From Myxococcota bacterium (GTDB taxonomy: Bacteria; Myxococcota_A; Polyangia; Fen-1088), in the NCBI GenBank assembly GCA_025934105.1, contig JAICYS010000018.1:1-40505 (forward strand): a stretch of 40,505 nucleotides of DNA, in the 5' to 3' direction. The notes below the pieces were generated by a model. The model ran no database searches. It was not told the origin of the DNA and saw only the letters and a program-made list of their open reading frames with translations. A program made the position numbers and the translations under genes. Shown here one piece after another: positions 7,091 to 16,959 of this stretch. Within the stretch, counting starts at the first letter, position 1. Each line of letters starts with the position of its first letter.

Positions 7091-7127
7091 GCGCGCGCGA
7101 AACAGCAGCTAACTACGCGAAATGATG

Positions 7128-7199
7128 AGCGGGAGAAGGGGTTCGAACCCTCGACGTCCACCTTGGCAAGGTGGCACTCTACCACTGAGTTACTCCCGC
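7128..7199 (-). tRNA. tRNA-Gly (anticodon GCC)
   Basis: A complete 72-base cloverleaf is readable on the minus strand: acceptor GCGGGAG pairing with CTCCCGC, D arm ACTC-AGTGGTA-GAGT, anticodon arm CCACC-TTGCCAA-GGTGG with GCC in the loop, and T arm GAGGG-TTCGAAC-CCCTT. The discriminator is U and CCA is not encoded (TCAT follows). The 3' end faces the CBASS region, the usual geometry for an island inserted at a tRNA gene. No second copy of the tRNA 3' end was found in this window. Confidence 0.97.
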
Positions 7200-7238
7200 G
7201 AACTGCGGCGTGGTTTTTAGGGCAAAAGCTTCCGCTGG

Positions 7239-8510
7239 TCAAGAGCGCTCGAACGTCGCCACCACCTCGACGTGAAAAGTCTGGGGCATCAGGTCCAGGG
7301 CCAGGGCGTTCGTGACGCGGAAGCCCGCCTCGGCCAGCAGGCGCGCGTCGCGCGACAGTGTTTGGGGGTCGCACGAGACGTAGACGACGCGGCGGCGGGC
7401 GCGGGCGGCCACCTGCAGGTGCGCGCGGTCCGCGCCTTCGCGGGGCGGGTCCAGAACGACGGTGTCGGCCACGACGGCCGGAGGGCGCGGGGTCCAGCTC
7501 GCCCCCGGCACGTTGGCGCGGCCCCGCGCGACGGCGGCCGGGTCGCCGTCGTTGGCGTGGACCCGCCCGGGCCAGCGGGCGGCCAGGTGGCGCGTGAAGT
7601 TCCCGCTGCCGGCGTAAAGCTCGACGATCACGCCCGGCGCGTCGCCCACCGCCTGCAGCACGGCCCCCACCAGCGCGGCGTTGGCAGCGCGGCCGACCTG
7701 CGCGAAGGCTCCCGCCGGGATGCGCAGCGGAGGACCGCCAGGCTCGGAGGCGTCCACGGCGTCGCGGCCCCACAGGGTCTTGCCTGCGATCGACAGGCCG
7801 GCGACGCCCGCCGCCTCCAGCCGGTCGACCTCGCGGCGGGCATGGCTGGCGCTGGTCGCGTCGGCCCGGACCAGGTTGACGTGTACGCCCTCGGCGCCGG
7901 CCTGCGCCTCGATCTCGACGTCGGCGGCCAGCCCCCTCGCCAGCGCGCGCAACGCCGGGTAGGCACGCGCCAACTCCGGCGCCGGCAGCAGGCAGACGAA
8001 CTTCCCCTCGACCGCCTGGTCGACGACGTCGTGCGCGCGCCGGCCGTGAAAGCCCAGCGCCCCACCCTTGCCGACCGCCCACTTGGCGCGATCGCGATAC
8101 CCGAACGGAGGCCCGGCCGCCCGCACCGGCGGCACCTCGAGGCCCAGCGCCCGCGCGACGATGGCCCGCTTCGCCTCCCGTTGCGCGCCGGCGTCGACGT
8201 GCTGCCACTGGCATCCCCCGCAGCTCCCGAACAGGGGACAGGGCGGCGGCACGCGGGCGGCGCCGGCCCGCTCGATCTCCAGCAGCTCGCCCCAGGCGAC
8301 CCGCCCCTTTTCGCGCGCGATGCGCACGCGCACGCGCTCGCCCGGGGCGGCCAGCGGCACGAAGGTCGCCCGCCCGTCCGACGCGCTCTTGTGGCCGTCC
8401 GGATCGCGCTGCCTGCCGACGGCGTCACCGCCCGGCGCCAGGCCGTCGATCTCGATGACGACGACGACGCCGCCGTCTCCTCCCGGGCCGCCGGGACCGC
8501 CAGCCGCCAC
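7239..8510 (-). CDS. 23S rRNA uracil-C5 methyltransferase, RlmD/TrmA family
   Basis: This SAM-dependent enzyme transfers a methyl group to C5 of a uridine in RNA. In order: an N-terminal TRAM-like RNA-binding part (ATFVPLAAPGERVRVRI), an iron-sulfur cluster motif C-x5-C-x2-C in CPLFGSCGGCQW with a likely fourth Cys in KFVCLLP, a SAM site VELYAGSGNFT, the VLDPPREGA motif, and the catalytic cysteine in YVSCDPQTLS. The cluster and the DPPREGA motif point to RlmD/RumA-type rather than tRNA-specific TrmA. The long track ORF (930 aa) reads into upstream genes. I chose the GTG at 8510, which follows GGAGG and leaves 8 bases after the lipoprotein stop, giving 423 aa. A Gly-rich stretch (GGPGGPGGDGG) opens the protein. 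Confidence 0.9.
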   Translation of the reverse strand: MAAGGPGGPGGDGGVVVVIEIDGLAPGGDAVGRQRDPDGHKSASDGRATFVPLAAPGERVRVRIAREKGRVAWGELLEIERAGAARVPPPCPLFGSCGGCQWQHVDAGAQREAKRAIVARALGLEVPPVRAAGPPFGYRDRAKWAVGKGGALGFHGRRAHDVVDQAVEGKFVCLLPAPELARAYPALRALARGLAADVEIEAQAGAEGVHVNLVRADATSASHARREVDRLEAAGVAGLSIAGKTLWGRDAVDASEPGGPPLRIPAGAFAQVGRAANAALVGAVLQAVGDAPGVIVELYAGSGNFTRHLAARWPGRVHANDGDPAAVARGRANVPGASWTPRPPAVVADTVVLDPPREGADRAHLQVAARARRRVVYVSCDPQTLSRDARLLAEAGFRVTNALALDLMPQTFHVEVVATFERS

Positions 8511-8518
8511 CGCGCCTC

Positions 8519-9373
8519 CTACGGAAACGGCTGCGCGCTCCGACCGCGTTCCAGGTCGAAGTCGAACCAGCCCTCGAGGTACCCGCCGATCTCCGACGGA
8601 CGCGGCGGCGCGACGTTCATCATCTTCGAGGTGACCACGATCTGGTCGCCCAGGACGACGCGGAAGTCGGCCATCATCCGCTCGCCGAACTGGATGGTGA
8701 AGTCGGCCGGCACGGGGTCGCGACTTTCCGGCGGCCGGTCCGTCTGCTCGGCACTGCCGAAGTGCTTGAACGAAATCCAGCCGTCGAACGCCAGCGCGGT
8801 GACGTTGGTGACGCCGCAGGTGGACAAGGTCGCGAACGAGGACCGCACGTCGGTGTAGGGCGTCAGATGGATCACCGGCGCGCTGGCCATCACCGACATC
8901 CCGCCGTCCATCCCCCGCCCGCCGTCCGGCACGCCCGCGTCCCCACCGAACGCGGTGCCGGACCAGTCGCACCACGGCGTCTCGGTCCCGTCCGGCAGCG
9001 TCTCGGTGGTCTTCCAGTCCGGCTGCCCGTTGACGGTCCGGCCGCGCAAGCAGCGCGCCACCTCGTACGAGTTCAACACGTCGAAGTACAACGCGTCGGC
9101 GTACTGAATCGGTAGCGTGTTGTTCTGCATCCGGATGCGCATTTCGTCGCTGTGCATCCCGGTGACCGACAGGTCCTCGATGGGCTCCCCGGCGAAGAAC
9201 ACCGGCTTGAGGTTGTAGGGACTGGGCGCGTCCAGGCCGGCGTCGGCCGCCTGGTCGTAAATGCACCCGTACTGGAAGATCACGCCGGTGGCGGTGCCAG
9301 ATCCGTTGCCCACGGCGCATCCGCCGGTCAGGCCGGCCAGCGCCGCGACCAACGCAGCCCGGGCCCGCGTCAC
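8519..9373 (-). CDS. hypothetical lipoprotein
   Basis: A 284-aa secreted protein starts at a GTG that overlaps the upstream stop by 4 bases (GTGA). The N-terminus (TRARAALVAALAGLTGGC) is a signal peptide with a lipobox-like end, so it is probably lipid-anchored. The mature part has an Asp/Gly-rich stretch (GDAGVPDGGRGMDGG) common in myxobacterial lipoproteins, and several cysteines that could form disulfides (YGCIYD, ARCLRG, PWCDW, STCGVT). I recognise no catalytic domain. It is sandwiched between a SAM hydroxide adenosyltransferase and an RNA methyltransferase, probably by operon convenience. Confidence 0.75.
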   Translation of the reverse strand: MTRARAALVAALAGLTGGCAVGNGSGTATGVIFQYGCIYDQAADAGLDAPSPYNLKPVFFAGEPIEDLSVTGMHSDEMRIRMQNNTLPIQYADALYFDVLNSYEVARCLRGRTVNGQPDWKTTETLPDGTETPWCDWSGTAFGGDAGVPDGGRGMDGGMSVMASAPVIHLTPYTDVRSSFATLSTCGVTNVTALAFDGWISFKHFGSAEQTDRPPESRDPVPADFTIQFGERMMADFRVVLGDQIVVTSKMMNVAPPRPSEIGGYLEGWFDFDLERGRSAQPFP

Positions 9374-10161
9374 GACGCCGGGGTCCTGACCCGCACCACG
9401 GTGCCCCGCCCGGCGTCCATCCGCCGCGCCGCCGAGCCGTCCCGCCGCGCGATCTCGACCTGACCGCCGCTGCCCACGTACGCGACCAGCGCGCCCGGCT
9501 CGACGTCCGAGAAGGTCCGCCCGACCAGCGGCGCGAATAACCCCTCGCCGCCGTCGACCTCGACGCCGATGTCGCTGTCGCCGGCCCCCCGCAGCACGTC
9601 GCCGGGTAGCGAGGTGATGAGGTTGCCGAATCCGTCGACGTGAATGACCTCGCCCTCGATGATCCCGGCGGCGCGCCGCGCAGGCGCGCGGATGATCTCG
9701 ACCATCGAATCCAGGATCGGCCCGGCATCCACGGGACGGGCCCCGGCGGCCAGGCGGGCCGCCGCTGGGGCGAACACGTCGCGCCCGTGGAAGGTGGGGC
9801 TGACCGGGTCGCGTCTGAACTCGCTCGATTCGATCCGGAAGATCTGGCGCGGGCCGCGCGCCACCAGCGACAGGACGCCGTTGTCGGGACCGACGAACAG
9901 CTGGCCGCCCGCCTCGACCAGGATGTCGGCGCGGTTGCCGCCCACGCCCGGGTCGATGACCGCCACGTGGATGGTCCCCGGCGGATAGAGCGGCGCCGCT
10001 TGCGCCAGCGCGACGGCGCCGGCAGCGACATCCTGCGGGGGAATCCCGTGGGCGATGTCGACGAGGGTGGTCTGGGGAGCGATCGTCAGGATCACGCCCT
10101 TCATGGCTCCCACGTAGCCGTCGCGGGCGCCGAAGTCGGTGGTCAAGGTGATGATAGGCAT
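9370..10161 (-). CDS. SAM hydroxide adenosyltransferase (DUF62 family)
   Basis: Members of this family split S-adenosylmethionine to adenosine and methionine using a water-derived hydroxide; relatives use chloride or fluoride. Family motifs are all here: LTTDFGARDGYVGAMKG at the start, VIDPGVGG near residue 70, FVGPDNGVLS, and FHGRDVFAPAAA. The C-terminal beta domain (about 160-263) begins with GEVIHVDGFGNLITS. Length (263 aa) is typical. The gene is the first of a three-gene minus-strand operon and is divergent from the CoA-transferase genes across a 70-base gap. Whether it acts as housekeeping SAM hydrolase here is an inference from the family. Confidence 0.92.
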   Translation of the reverse strand: MPIITLTTDFGARDGYVGAMKGVILTIAPQTTLVDIAHGIPPQDVAAGAVALAQAAPLYPPGTIHVAVIDPGVGGNRADILVEAGGQLFVGPDNGVLSLVARGPRQIFRIESSEFRRDPVSPTFHGRDVFAPAAARLAAGARPVDAGPILDSMVEIIRAPARRAAGIIEGEVIHVDGFGNLITSLPGDVLRGAGDSDIGVEVDGGEGLFAPLVGRTFSDVEPGALVAYVGSGGQVEIARRDGSAARRMDAGRGTVVRVRTPAS

Positions 10162-10231
10162 TTCTGAATCGCCGCGGATTATCGCACAGCCCGGCGGTGC
10201 CTGCCCCTAACCGGAGCGCCGGGAGCGGGTT

Positions 10232-10948
10232 ATGATGCACCTCACGATGGACAAGACCGTCGCCAGCGCAGACGAGGCCGTCGCCGACTTCTTCGACGGC
10301 GCCACGGTGATGGCCGGAGGGTTCGGCCTCTGCGGCATCCCCGAGACGCTGATCGCGGCCCTGCGCCGCAAGGGAACACGGAACCTCACCGTCATCTCGA
10401 ACAACTGCGGCATCGACGACAAGGGGCTGGGAATCCTGCTGGCCAACGGGCAGGTCAAGAAGATGATCTCCAGCTACGTCGGCGAGAACAAGACGTTCGA
10501 GCGGCTGTTCATGACCAAGCAGCTCGAGGTCGAGCTGACGCCGCAGGGGACGCTGGCCGAGCGCATCCGCGCCGGCGGCGCGGGGATTCCGGCCTTCTTC
10601 ACGGCCACCGGCTACGGCACGGTCGTCGCCGACGGCAAAGAGACGCGCGAGTTCGACGGGCGCCACTACGTCCTCGAGCGGGCGCTGACCGCCGACTTCG
10701 CGCTGGTCAAAGCCTGGCGGGGCGACCGATTCGGCAACCTCGTCTACCGGAAAACGGCGCGCAACTTCAACCCCATGATGGCGACCGCCGCCAAGACGAC
10801 CATCGCCGAGGTCGAAGAGCTGGTCGAACCCGGCCAGCTCGCGCCCGACCAGATCCACACGCCGGGCATCTACGTCAGCCGCATCGTCCAGGGCGCCGCC
10901 TACGAGAAGGCCATCGAACAGCGGACCGTCCGCAAAAGGGTCGCCTGA
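10232..10948 (+). CDS. scoA: 3-oxoacid CoA-transferase subunit A
   Basis: This is the alpha subunit of a two-subunit family I CoA-transferase, which moves CoA between succinyl-CoA (or acetyl-CoA) and a 3-oxoacid such as acetoacetate. It shows the CoA-binding signature [13 protein letters not shown] at about 28-40 and the conserved FFTATGYGT and [19 protein letters not shown] segments. At 238 aa it is full length. GGGAG lies upstream of the ATG at 10232; an adjacent ATG at 10235 is equally possible, while the one at 10247 lacks a site. The stop overlaps the start of subunit B (TGATG). Location with methylmalonyl-CoA mutase suggests succinyl-CoA-linked acid or ketone-body use. Confidence 0.93.
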   Translation: MMHLTMDKTVASADEAVADFFDGATVMAGGFGLCGIPETLIAALRRKGTRNLTVISNNCGIDDKGLGILLANGQVKKMISSYVGENKTFERLFMTKQLEVELTPQGTLAERIRAGGAGIPAFFTATGYGTVVADGKETREFDGRHYVLERALTADFALVKAWRGDRFGNLVYRKTARNFNPMMATAAKTTIAEVEELVEPGQLAPDQIHTPGIYVSRIVQGAAYEKAIEQRTVRKRVA

Positions 10949-11640
10949 TGCCGCCGCTGACGCGCGACCAGGTCGCCCGCCGCGCCGCCCGCGAGCTGCG
11001 CGACGGCATGTACGTGAACCTGGGGATCGGGATGCCGACGCTGGTGGCGAACTTCATCCCGCCCGGGACGAACATCGTGCTGCAGTCGGAAAACGGCCTC
11101 CTGGGGATCGGCCCCTTCCCGTACGAGGGGGACGAGGACCCGGACCTCATCAACGCGGGCAAGCAGACGGTGACGACGGTACCGGGCGCCGCCTTCTTCT
11201 CGTCGGCCGAATCGTTCGCGATGATCCGCGGCGGCCACATCGACTGCGCCATCCTGGGCGCCATGCAGGTGGCCGAAAACGGGGACCTGGCCAACTGGAC
11301 CATCCCGGGGAAGATGATCAAAGGGATGGGCGGCGCGATGGACCTGGTGGCGGCGGCCAAGCGGGTGATCGTCATGATGGAGCACGTGGCGCGGGGCAAA
11401 GCCGCGCCCGGCGCCCCGCCCCCGCCGGAGGAGAAGAAGATCCTGAAGCGCTGCACGCTGCCGCTGACCGCCGTGCACTCGGTGCACCGGATCATCACCG
11501 ACCTGGCGGTTCTGGACGTCACGCCGTCGGGGCTGGCGCTGCGCGAGCGCGCGCCGGGCGTCACGGTCGCCGAGATCCAGGCCAAGACCGAGGCGGCGCT
11601 GGCCGTGGACGGAGACGTCCCCGAAATCGACGTCGCCTGA
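10948..11640 (+). CDS. scoB: 3-oxoacid CoA-transferase subunit B
   Basis: The beta subunit completes the CoA-transferase. The catalytic glutamate is in the conserved [13 protein letters not shown] segment (about residues 48-60), where it forms the enzyme-CoA thioester. Other family features are [13 protein letters not shown] near the start, [12 protein letters not shown], and [18 protein letters not shown]. The 230-aa length is usual, and translation is coupled to subunit A through a one-base overlap. A Pro/Ala-rich loop ([15 protein letters not shown]) replaces a shorter linker and looks like a lineage-specific insertion. The mutase gene follows 7 bases later, so the three genes probably form one operon. 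Confidence 0.93.
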   Translation: MPPLTRDQVARRAARELRDGMYVNLGIGMPTLVANFIPPGTNIVLQSENGLLGIGPFPYEGDEDPDLINAGKQTVTTVPGAAFFSSAESFAMIRGGHIDCAILGAMQVAENGDLANWTIPGKMIKGMGGAMDLVAAAKRVIVMMEHVARGKAAPGAPPPPEEKKILKRCTLPLTAVHSVHRIITDLAVLDVTPSGLALRERAPGVTVAEIQAKTEAALAVDGDVPEIDVA

Positions 11641-11647
11641 CCCGCGA

Positions 11648-13243
<1,596 letters not shown>

Positions 13244-13369
13244 GCCGTTGATATTCACCAGAGATTTGGGATTGCCTCGTGCCCGGGATCAGAGGTACCG
13301 TCAAGTGTTGCTCACGTTTTGCGCGTTCCCCGGGCGGGCGCGCCGAGCAAGTTGGGGGATGACGGGACG

Positions 13370-13867
13370 ATGACGAAGTCGGATCTCATCGACGTTTTGT
13401 GTGAGATGCAGAAGATCCCGAAAGGGCGCGCCGAGCTCCTGGTGCAGGTGATCTTCGAGTCGATGGAGGAGGCGCTCAAACGGGGCGAGCGGATCGAGAT
13501 CCGCGGCTTCGGCAGCTTCGAGCTGCGGAGCTACAAGCCTTATGAGGGTCGCAATCCGCGCACCGGTGTACGCGTGAGCGTACAGCCCAAGCGGCTGCCC
13601 TTCTTCAAGGTGGGCAAGGAACTGAAAGAGCGCGTGAACAACGGCCGGAACACGCCCGCCGTCGAGTGGCCCGACGGCAAGGGGCGTCCTCCGGCCAAGG
13701 TGGGCGGCGCGGCCGACGGGACGCCGGCCGACGGCACGCCCACCGCAGCCCCGGTCTCGTCGACGGGGCCGGTCGCCGACGGCCACGCGCCCGCGGCCAA
13801 CGCCGCCGCCGCCAAAGAGACGACGCCCCCGCCGCTGCCCAACACCGCCACCCGCGCCAGCGTCTGA
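13370..13867 (+). CDS. HU/IHF-family DNA-binding protein with Ala/Pro-rich tail
   Basis: The first 90 residues are a canonical HU/IHF fold: MTKSDLIDVLCEM start, IEIRGFGSFELR in the beta saddle, and the DNA-intercalating arm GRNPRTG followed by PFFKVGKEL. Such proteins bend DNA and organise the nucleoid. The remaining 75 residues form a low-complexity Ala/Pro/Thr tail, an extension unusual outside a few lineages. I prefer the ATG at 13370, where homology begins, over the longer track start at 13319. The 3' end of the gene lies in a tandem duplication (see the repeat entry), and the last residues (NTATRASV) come from a 2-base deletion relative to the second copy. A GGGGGATGACGGG stretch precedes the start. 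Confidence 0.9.
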   Translation: MTKSDLIDVLCEMQKIPKGRAELLVQVIFESMEEALKRGERIEIRGFGSFELRSYKPYEGRNPRTGVRVSVQPKRLPFFKVGKELKERVNNGRNTPAVEWPDGKGRPPAKVGGAADGTPADGTPTAAPVSSTGPVADGHAPAANAAAAKETTPPPLPNTATRASV

Positions 13868-14016
13868 CCGTCGGCCAACGGCACGCCCACCGCAGCCCCG
13901 GTCTCGTCGACGGGGCCGGCCGCGGACGGCCACGCGCCCGCGGCCAGCGCCGCCGCCAAAAAGGCGACGTCCCCGCCGCTGCCCAACACACCGCCACCCG
14001 CGCCAGCGTCTGACCG
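13726..14016 (+). repeat. tandem duplication of the HU-gene 3' end
   Basis: The sequence from about 13726 to 13870, which codes for the Ala/Pro tail and stop of the HU-like gene, recurs at about 13873-14016. The words ACGGCACGCCCACCGCAGCC start at 13731 and 13878, exactly 147 bases (49 codons) apart. The copies differ by several substitutions, one extra GCC codon in copy 1, and a 2-base CA present only in copy 2 (AACACACCGCC versus AACACCGCC). The second copy is outside the annotated gene. Confidence 0.85.
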
Positions 14017-14073
14017 CCGGCCGACGTCCGATTGTCTTCGTCGCGCGCGGGCAGCCGGCGAATGGTCGCCGGG

Positions 14074-15297
14074 TCAGGCCGCCCGAAGGCGCGCCAGGCG
14101 CGCGGGCGCGGCGACGGCATGGCGTAGCAGCGCGCCGAGCAGCGCGCCACCCCGGTCGGCCAGCACCTCCGACCCGGAGACGCGGGCGGCGTACAGCTTC
14201 TGCACGCGCCGGTCGAACAGGATCAGCGACAGCCACAGGCTGGCGCTGCGCGGGCCGTACAGCATGGCGGCCAGCCGCGCATCCAGCGCCAGCTCGCGTC
14301 CGACCACGGCCCGCGCCACCGCGGGCCCGTAATCGACGAAGCGAAAGTCGCCCGACTCGAGCGCCCGCGCGACGGCGTCGGCCGCGATGGGCCCGTGCTC
14401 GAGGCCGACCGCGATCCCCTCCCCCGTCAGCGCGTCGATCCCCGCGGCGTCGCCGACGCACACCAGGTGTGGCGCCGCCATCCGCGCGCCCGACCGGAAC
14501 CGCCAGGCGGGCCAGCCCCGGGCACCGTTCGGCAGCGTCACGCCGTAGGCCGCCAGCCCTTCGCGCAGCAGCGCCTCGATCTCGGCGCCCGACTTCTTGA
14601 TCGGCGCGGGGATCCCGTTGTCGGTGGTGTGCATGGCGCCCACGTTCAGGCGGCCGCCCGGCGCCGGGAACAGCCAGAGGTATCCGCGCAGCCCGCGCGC
14701 CATCAGCGAGAAGTCGTAGATCATCCGCCCGGCGACTTCGCCGGCCAGCCCGGGGGGCATGTCGACCTCGGCCTGGAACAGGCGCAGCGGCGGGCGCCGG
14801 TGGTCGTCGGCGGCCACCGCCTTGCGGACCTTGCTGCCCGCCCCGTCGGCGCCCACCAGCACGCGCGCGGTCAGGCCGCGGCCGCGCGTGGTCTGGACCG
14901 ACACCTGCCCGGCCGCCGCGTCGACATGGAAGGCCGCCATGCCCTCGCCGGCCGCGATCTCGACGCCGCGCGCCCGGGCCTGCTCGACCAGGTCGGCGTC
15001 GAACTCGCGGCGGCGCACGATGTCCACCGGCCGCTCCAGGACCACGTCCTGCCGGCGCGACCGGTAGACGATGCGTCCGGTCTCGCAGGGGACGCGCGGC
15101 ACCCGCACCTTCAGCCCCAGCGCGGCCAGCGCGGCGTGCGCGTGGCCGGTCAGCCCGCCGCCGCACGGCTTGTCCCGTGGAAAGCGCGCCTTGTCCAGAC
15201 ACAGGACCCGGCCTGGACCAAGCCGCGCCGCCAAGGCCACCGCCGTCGCGACGCCGGCCGGCCCCGCGCCGGCGATGATGACGTCGCGGTCGATCAC
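14074..15297 (-). CDS. geranylgeranyl-reductase-family FAD-dependent oxidoreductase
   Basis: A 407-aa flavoprotein of the PHBH-like fold. The FAD-binding Rossmann motif DVIIAGAGPAGVATAVAL is at the N-terminus, a PCGGGLTGHA segment typical of geranylgeranyl reductases follows, and the second FAD motif LVCVGDAAGIDALTGEGI is near residue 280. The family reduces isoprenoid double bonds or hydroxylates aromatic or lipid substrates; the substrate here is unknown. The GTG at 15297 overlaps the lipoprotein stop by 4 bases, making it the last gene of the mutase-subunit operon. The long track ORF starting at 15867 reads through that lipoprotein in the wrong frame. A respiratory quinone or membrane lipid as substrate would fit, without proof. 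Confidence 0.85.
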   Translation of the reverse strand: MIDRDVIIAGAGPAGVATAVALAARLGPGRVLCLDKARFPRDKPCGGGLTGHAHAALAALGLKVRVPRVPCETGRIVYRSRRQDVVLERPVDIVRRREFDADLVEQARARGVEIAAGEGMAAFHVDAAAGQVSVQTTRGRGLTARVLVGADGAGSKVRKAVAADDHRRPPLRLFQAEVDMPPGLAGEVAGRMIYDFSLMARGLRGYLWLFPAPGGRLNVGAMHTTDNGIPAPIKKSGAEIEALLREGLAAYGVTLPNGARGWPAWRFRSGARMAAPHLVCVGDAAGIDALTGEGIAVGLEHGPIAADAVARALESGDFRFVDYGPAVARAVVGRELALDARLAAMLYGPRSASLWLSLILFDRRVQKLYAARVSGSEVLADRGGALLGALLRHAVAAPARLARLRAA

Positions 15298-16007
15298 AGC
15301 TGCGCGGAGATGGTGCCGCCGACGACGACCGTGAGCGCCCCGTTCGGGACCGGGGTCCCGGGCGCGATCACGACCGTCGTCGACGCGATGATGTTGAACG
15401 ACGTCGAGATGTTCTTGGTGTACATCTCCAGCACGGCGTCGGCGTTGGGCGCCTTCTCCATGGCGCCCATGGGCGTCGTCCCCGCCGGGATGGCCGGAAC
15501 GGTGCCGAACAGCATGGCGCGCGAGTCGGTCGGGTCGGTCACGCCGTCGGGCGCCAGATAAACGGCGATCGACGGCACGTCGACGTTCAAGGTGTTGTTG
15601 GTGACCTGGTAGCTGATGCTGCTGATCGAAACATGCAGCAGGCTGTGGCCGGGGAAGGTCGCCAGCGTCGGCACCTGTTGGGCCAGGTTGACGGAGGAGC
15701 TCGTCGCCTCCGGGATCTGCGCCTGGCAGCTGCCCGACGCGCACACCAGCGGCGTGGTCGTGCAGTTCAGCCCCGCCGTGACGGCCAAGCTGCAGCAGTC
15801 GCCGTCGGAGCCGCACGGGACGTTCGGGACCGTCGCCCACGCGGCCGCGGGCGGCAAGTTCCCCCACATCGACGTGTCGAAGCTGTACGTCTGCTTCGGC
15901 AGCTCGAACGTCAGGCGCGTGATGTCCAGGGAGCAGCTCAGAAGGCCTCCCGACATCAGCGCCGCCCCCAGAACTCCCACGGCCCGCAGCGACGTCCGCA
16001 TGGCCAT
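15294..16007 (-). CDS. hypothetical lipoprotein
   Basis: A 237-aa lipoprotein. The signal peptide MAMRTSLRAVGVLGAALMSG ends in a good lipobox (GLLSC). The mature domain is rich in Ser, Thr and Val with beta-like repeats (SSISYQVTNNTLNVDVPSI) and a Cys cluster (VPCGSDGDCCS, NCTTT, LVCASGSC) that probably forms disulfides outside the cell. The start at 16007 shares one base with the meaB stop (TGATG), so I prefer it to the longer track start at 16046, which would lie inside meaB. No enzyme family is recognised. Its place among acyl-CoA genes does not explain its role. Confidence 0.75.
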   Translation of the reverse strand: MAMRTSLRAVGVLGAALMSGGLLSCSLDITRLTFELPKQTYSFDTSMWGNLPPAAAWATVPNVPCGSDGDCCSLAVTAGLNCTTTPLVCASGSCQAQIPEATSSSVNLAQQVPTLATFPGHSLLHVSISSISYQVTNNTLNVDVPSIAVYLAPDGVTDPTDSRAMLFGTVPAIPAGTTPMGAMEKAPNADAVLEMYTKNISTSFNIIASTTVVIAPGTPVPNGALTVVVGGTISAQL

Positions 16008-16948
16008 CACTTTAACACCGACATCAAGAAGTCGGAGGCGCTCCACGGATCCAGTGTGCGATCGGCCACAGACGCGATCGTGTGCGATAGAGGGTCACCC
16101 GCGGACGCGCCGCTCACCGCCGCCTGCAACCGGGCCCGCAACGGGTCCGCAGCCATCGCGGCCACCTGACGCGCCGCCTGGTGCCGGCGGCGCGCCGCGC
16201 GCTCGGCCTCGGGACGGTGGCGCAGGAGCTCGAGCGCGGCCACCAGTTCCTCGATGCCGCTCTCGGTCGTGGCGGTGGTCTTCAGGATCGGCGGGGCCGG
16301 CCGCGCCGCCAGCGCCAGCATGGCCATCAGATCGGCGGCCGCGCGATCCGCGCCCTCGCGGTCGCCCTTGTTGACGACCAGGATGTCGGCGATCTCCAAG
16401 AGGCCCACCTTCAGCGCCTGGACGTCGTCGCCCAGGCCGGGCGCGGTCACCACGACCACCGCGTCGGTGGCGTCGGCCACGTCCAGCTCCGCCTGCCCCG
16501 CGCCCACGGTCTCGACCAGGATGACGGGGAAGCCGGCGGCGTCCAGCACGGCCACCGCCGCCGCCGTCGAGCGCGACAGCCCCCCCTGGTGCCCGCGCGT
16601 GGCGAGCGACCGGATGAACACGCCGCCGTCCAGCACGTGTTTGTGCATGCGTACGCGGTCGCCCAGCAGCGCCCCGCCCGAAAACGGGCTGGAGGGATCG
16701 ACCGCCACCACCGCCACCCGCTCGCCGCGGGCGCGCACCGCCGAGATCAGCGCCGACACCAGCGTCGACTTGCCGACGCCCGGGCTGCCGGTGAGGCCCA
16801 CCAGGAAAGCTTGCCCGCCGCGCGGATAGATGGCGCGCAGCGCCTCGCGCGCGCCCGGCAGGTCGTCGTCCAGCCCCCGCATGAGCGCGGCGGCGGCCCG
16901 CAGGTCACCGCCGCAGATCGCCTGGACGTCCCAGCCCGCTGGTGGCAC
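16007..16948 (-). CDS. meaB: MeaB/ArgK-type GTPase, methylmalonyl-CoA mutase chaperone
   Basis: This G3E-family GTPase protects and reloads methylmalonyl-CoA mutase with its B12 cofactor. The P-loop GSPGVGKST is at about 54-62, followed by VAVDPSSPFSGGALLGDR, FIRSLATRGHQGGLS, VETVGAGQAE and the base-recognition motif NKGD. The start is set at the GTG at 16948, 11 bases after the acyl-CoA dehydrogenase stop, because the family's N-terminal helix (ICGGDLRAAAALMRG) lies downstream of it; the longer track ORF runs into the preceding gene. At 313 aa the size is typical. It lies in the operon that also encodes the B12-binding mutase subunit, which supports the role. Confidence 0.92.
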   Translation of the reverse strand: MPPAGWDVQAICGGDLRAAAALMRGLDDDLPGAREALRAIYPRGGQAFLVGLTGSPGVGKSTLVSALISAVRARGERVAVVAVDPSSPFSGGALLGDRVRMHKHVLDGGVFIRSLATRGHQGGLSRSTAAAVAVLDAAGFPVILVETVGAGQAELDVADATDAVVVVTAPGLGDDVQALKVGLLEIADILVVNKGDREGADRAAADLMAMLALAARPAPPILKTTATTESGIEELVAALELLRHRPEAERAARRRHQAARQVAAMAADPLRARLQAAVSGASAGDPLSHTIASVADRTLDPWSASDFLMSVLK

Positions 16949-16959
16949 GGATCGGCCGC

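Larger units (their letters stand above)
6754..7127. other. 374-base gap without a convincing gene, island edge next to tRNA-Gly
   Basis: This stretch separates the WYL regulator from the tRNA. ORFs in the track here (6876-7112, 6943-7125, 6530-7042) have Arg/Ser-rich, unstructured translations and no good ribosome-binding sites. No integrase or transposase remnant could be recognised in either strand. Close to the tRNA, GATTCCCTCAT occurs twice (7051-7061 and 7080-7090) with a further CCCTCAT between them. The base composition resembles the CBASS region more than the core. Confidence 0.5.

Noticed and set aside
1-7200. Second copy of the tRNA-Gly 3' end as an attachment site
   Set aside because: The word TTCGAACCC with flanking tRNA bases was found only at the tRNA itself; the other island end must be outside the window.
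7239-10031. 930-aa ORF on the minus strand
   Set aside because: Only its C-terminal part (to 8510) is the RNA methyltransferase; the rest is an off-frame reading of two upstream genes.
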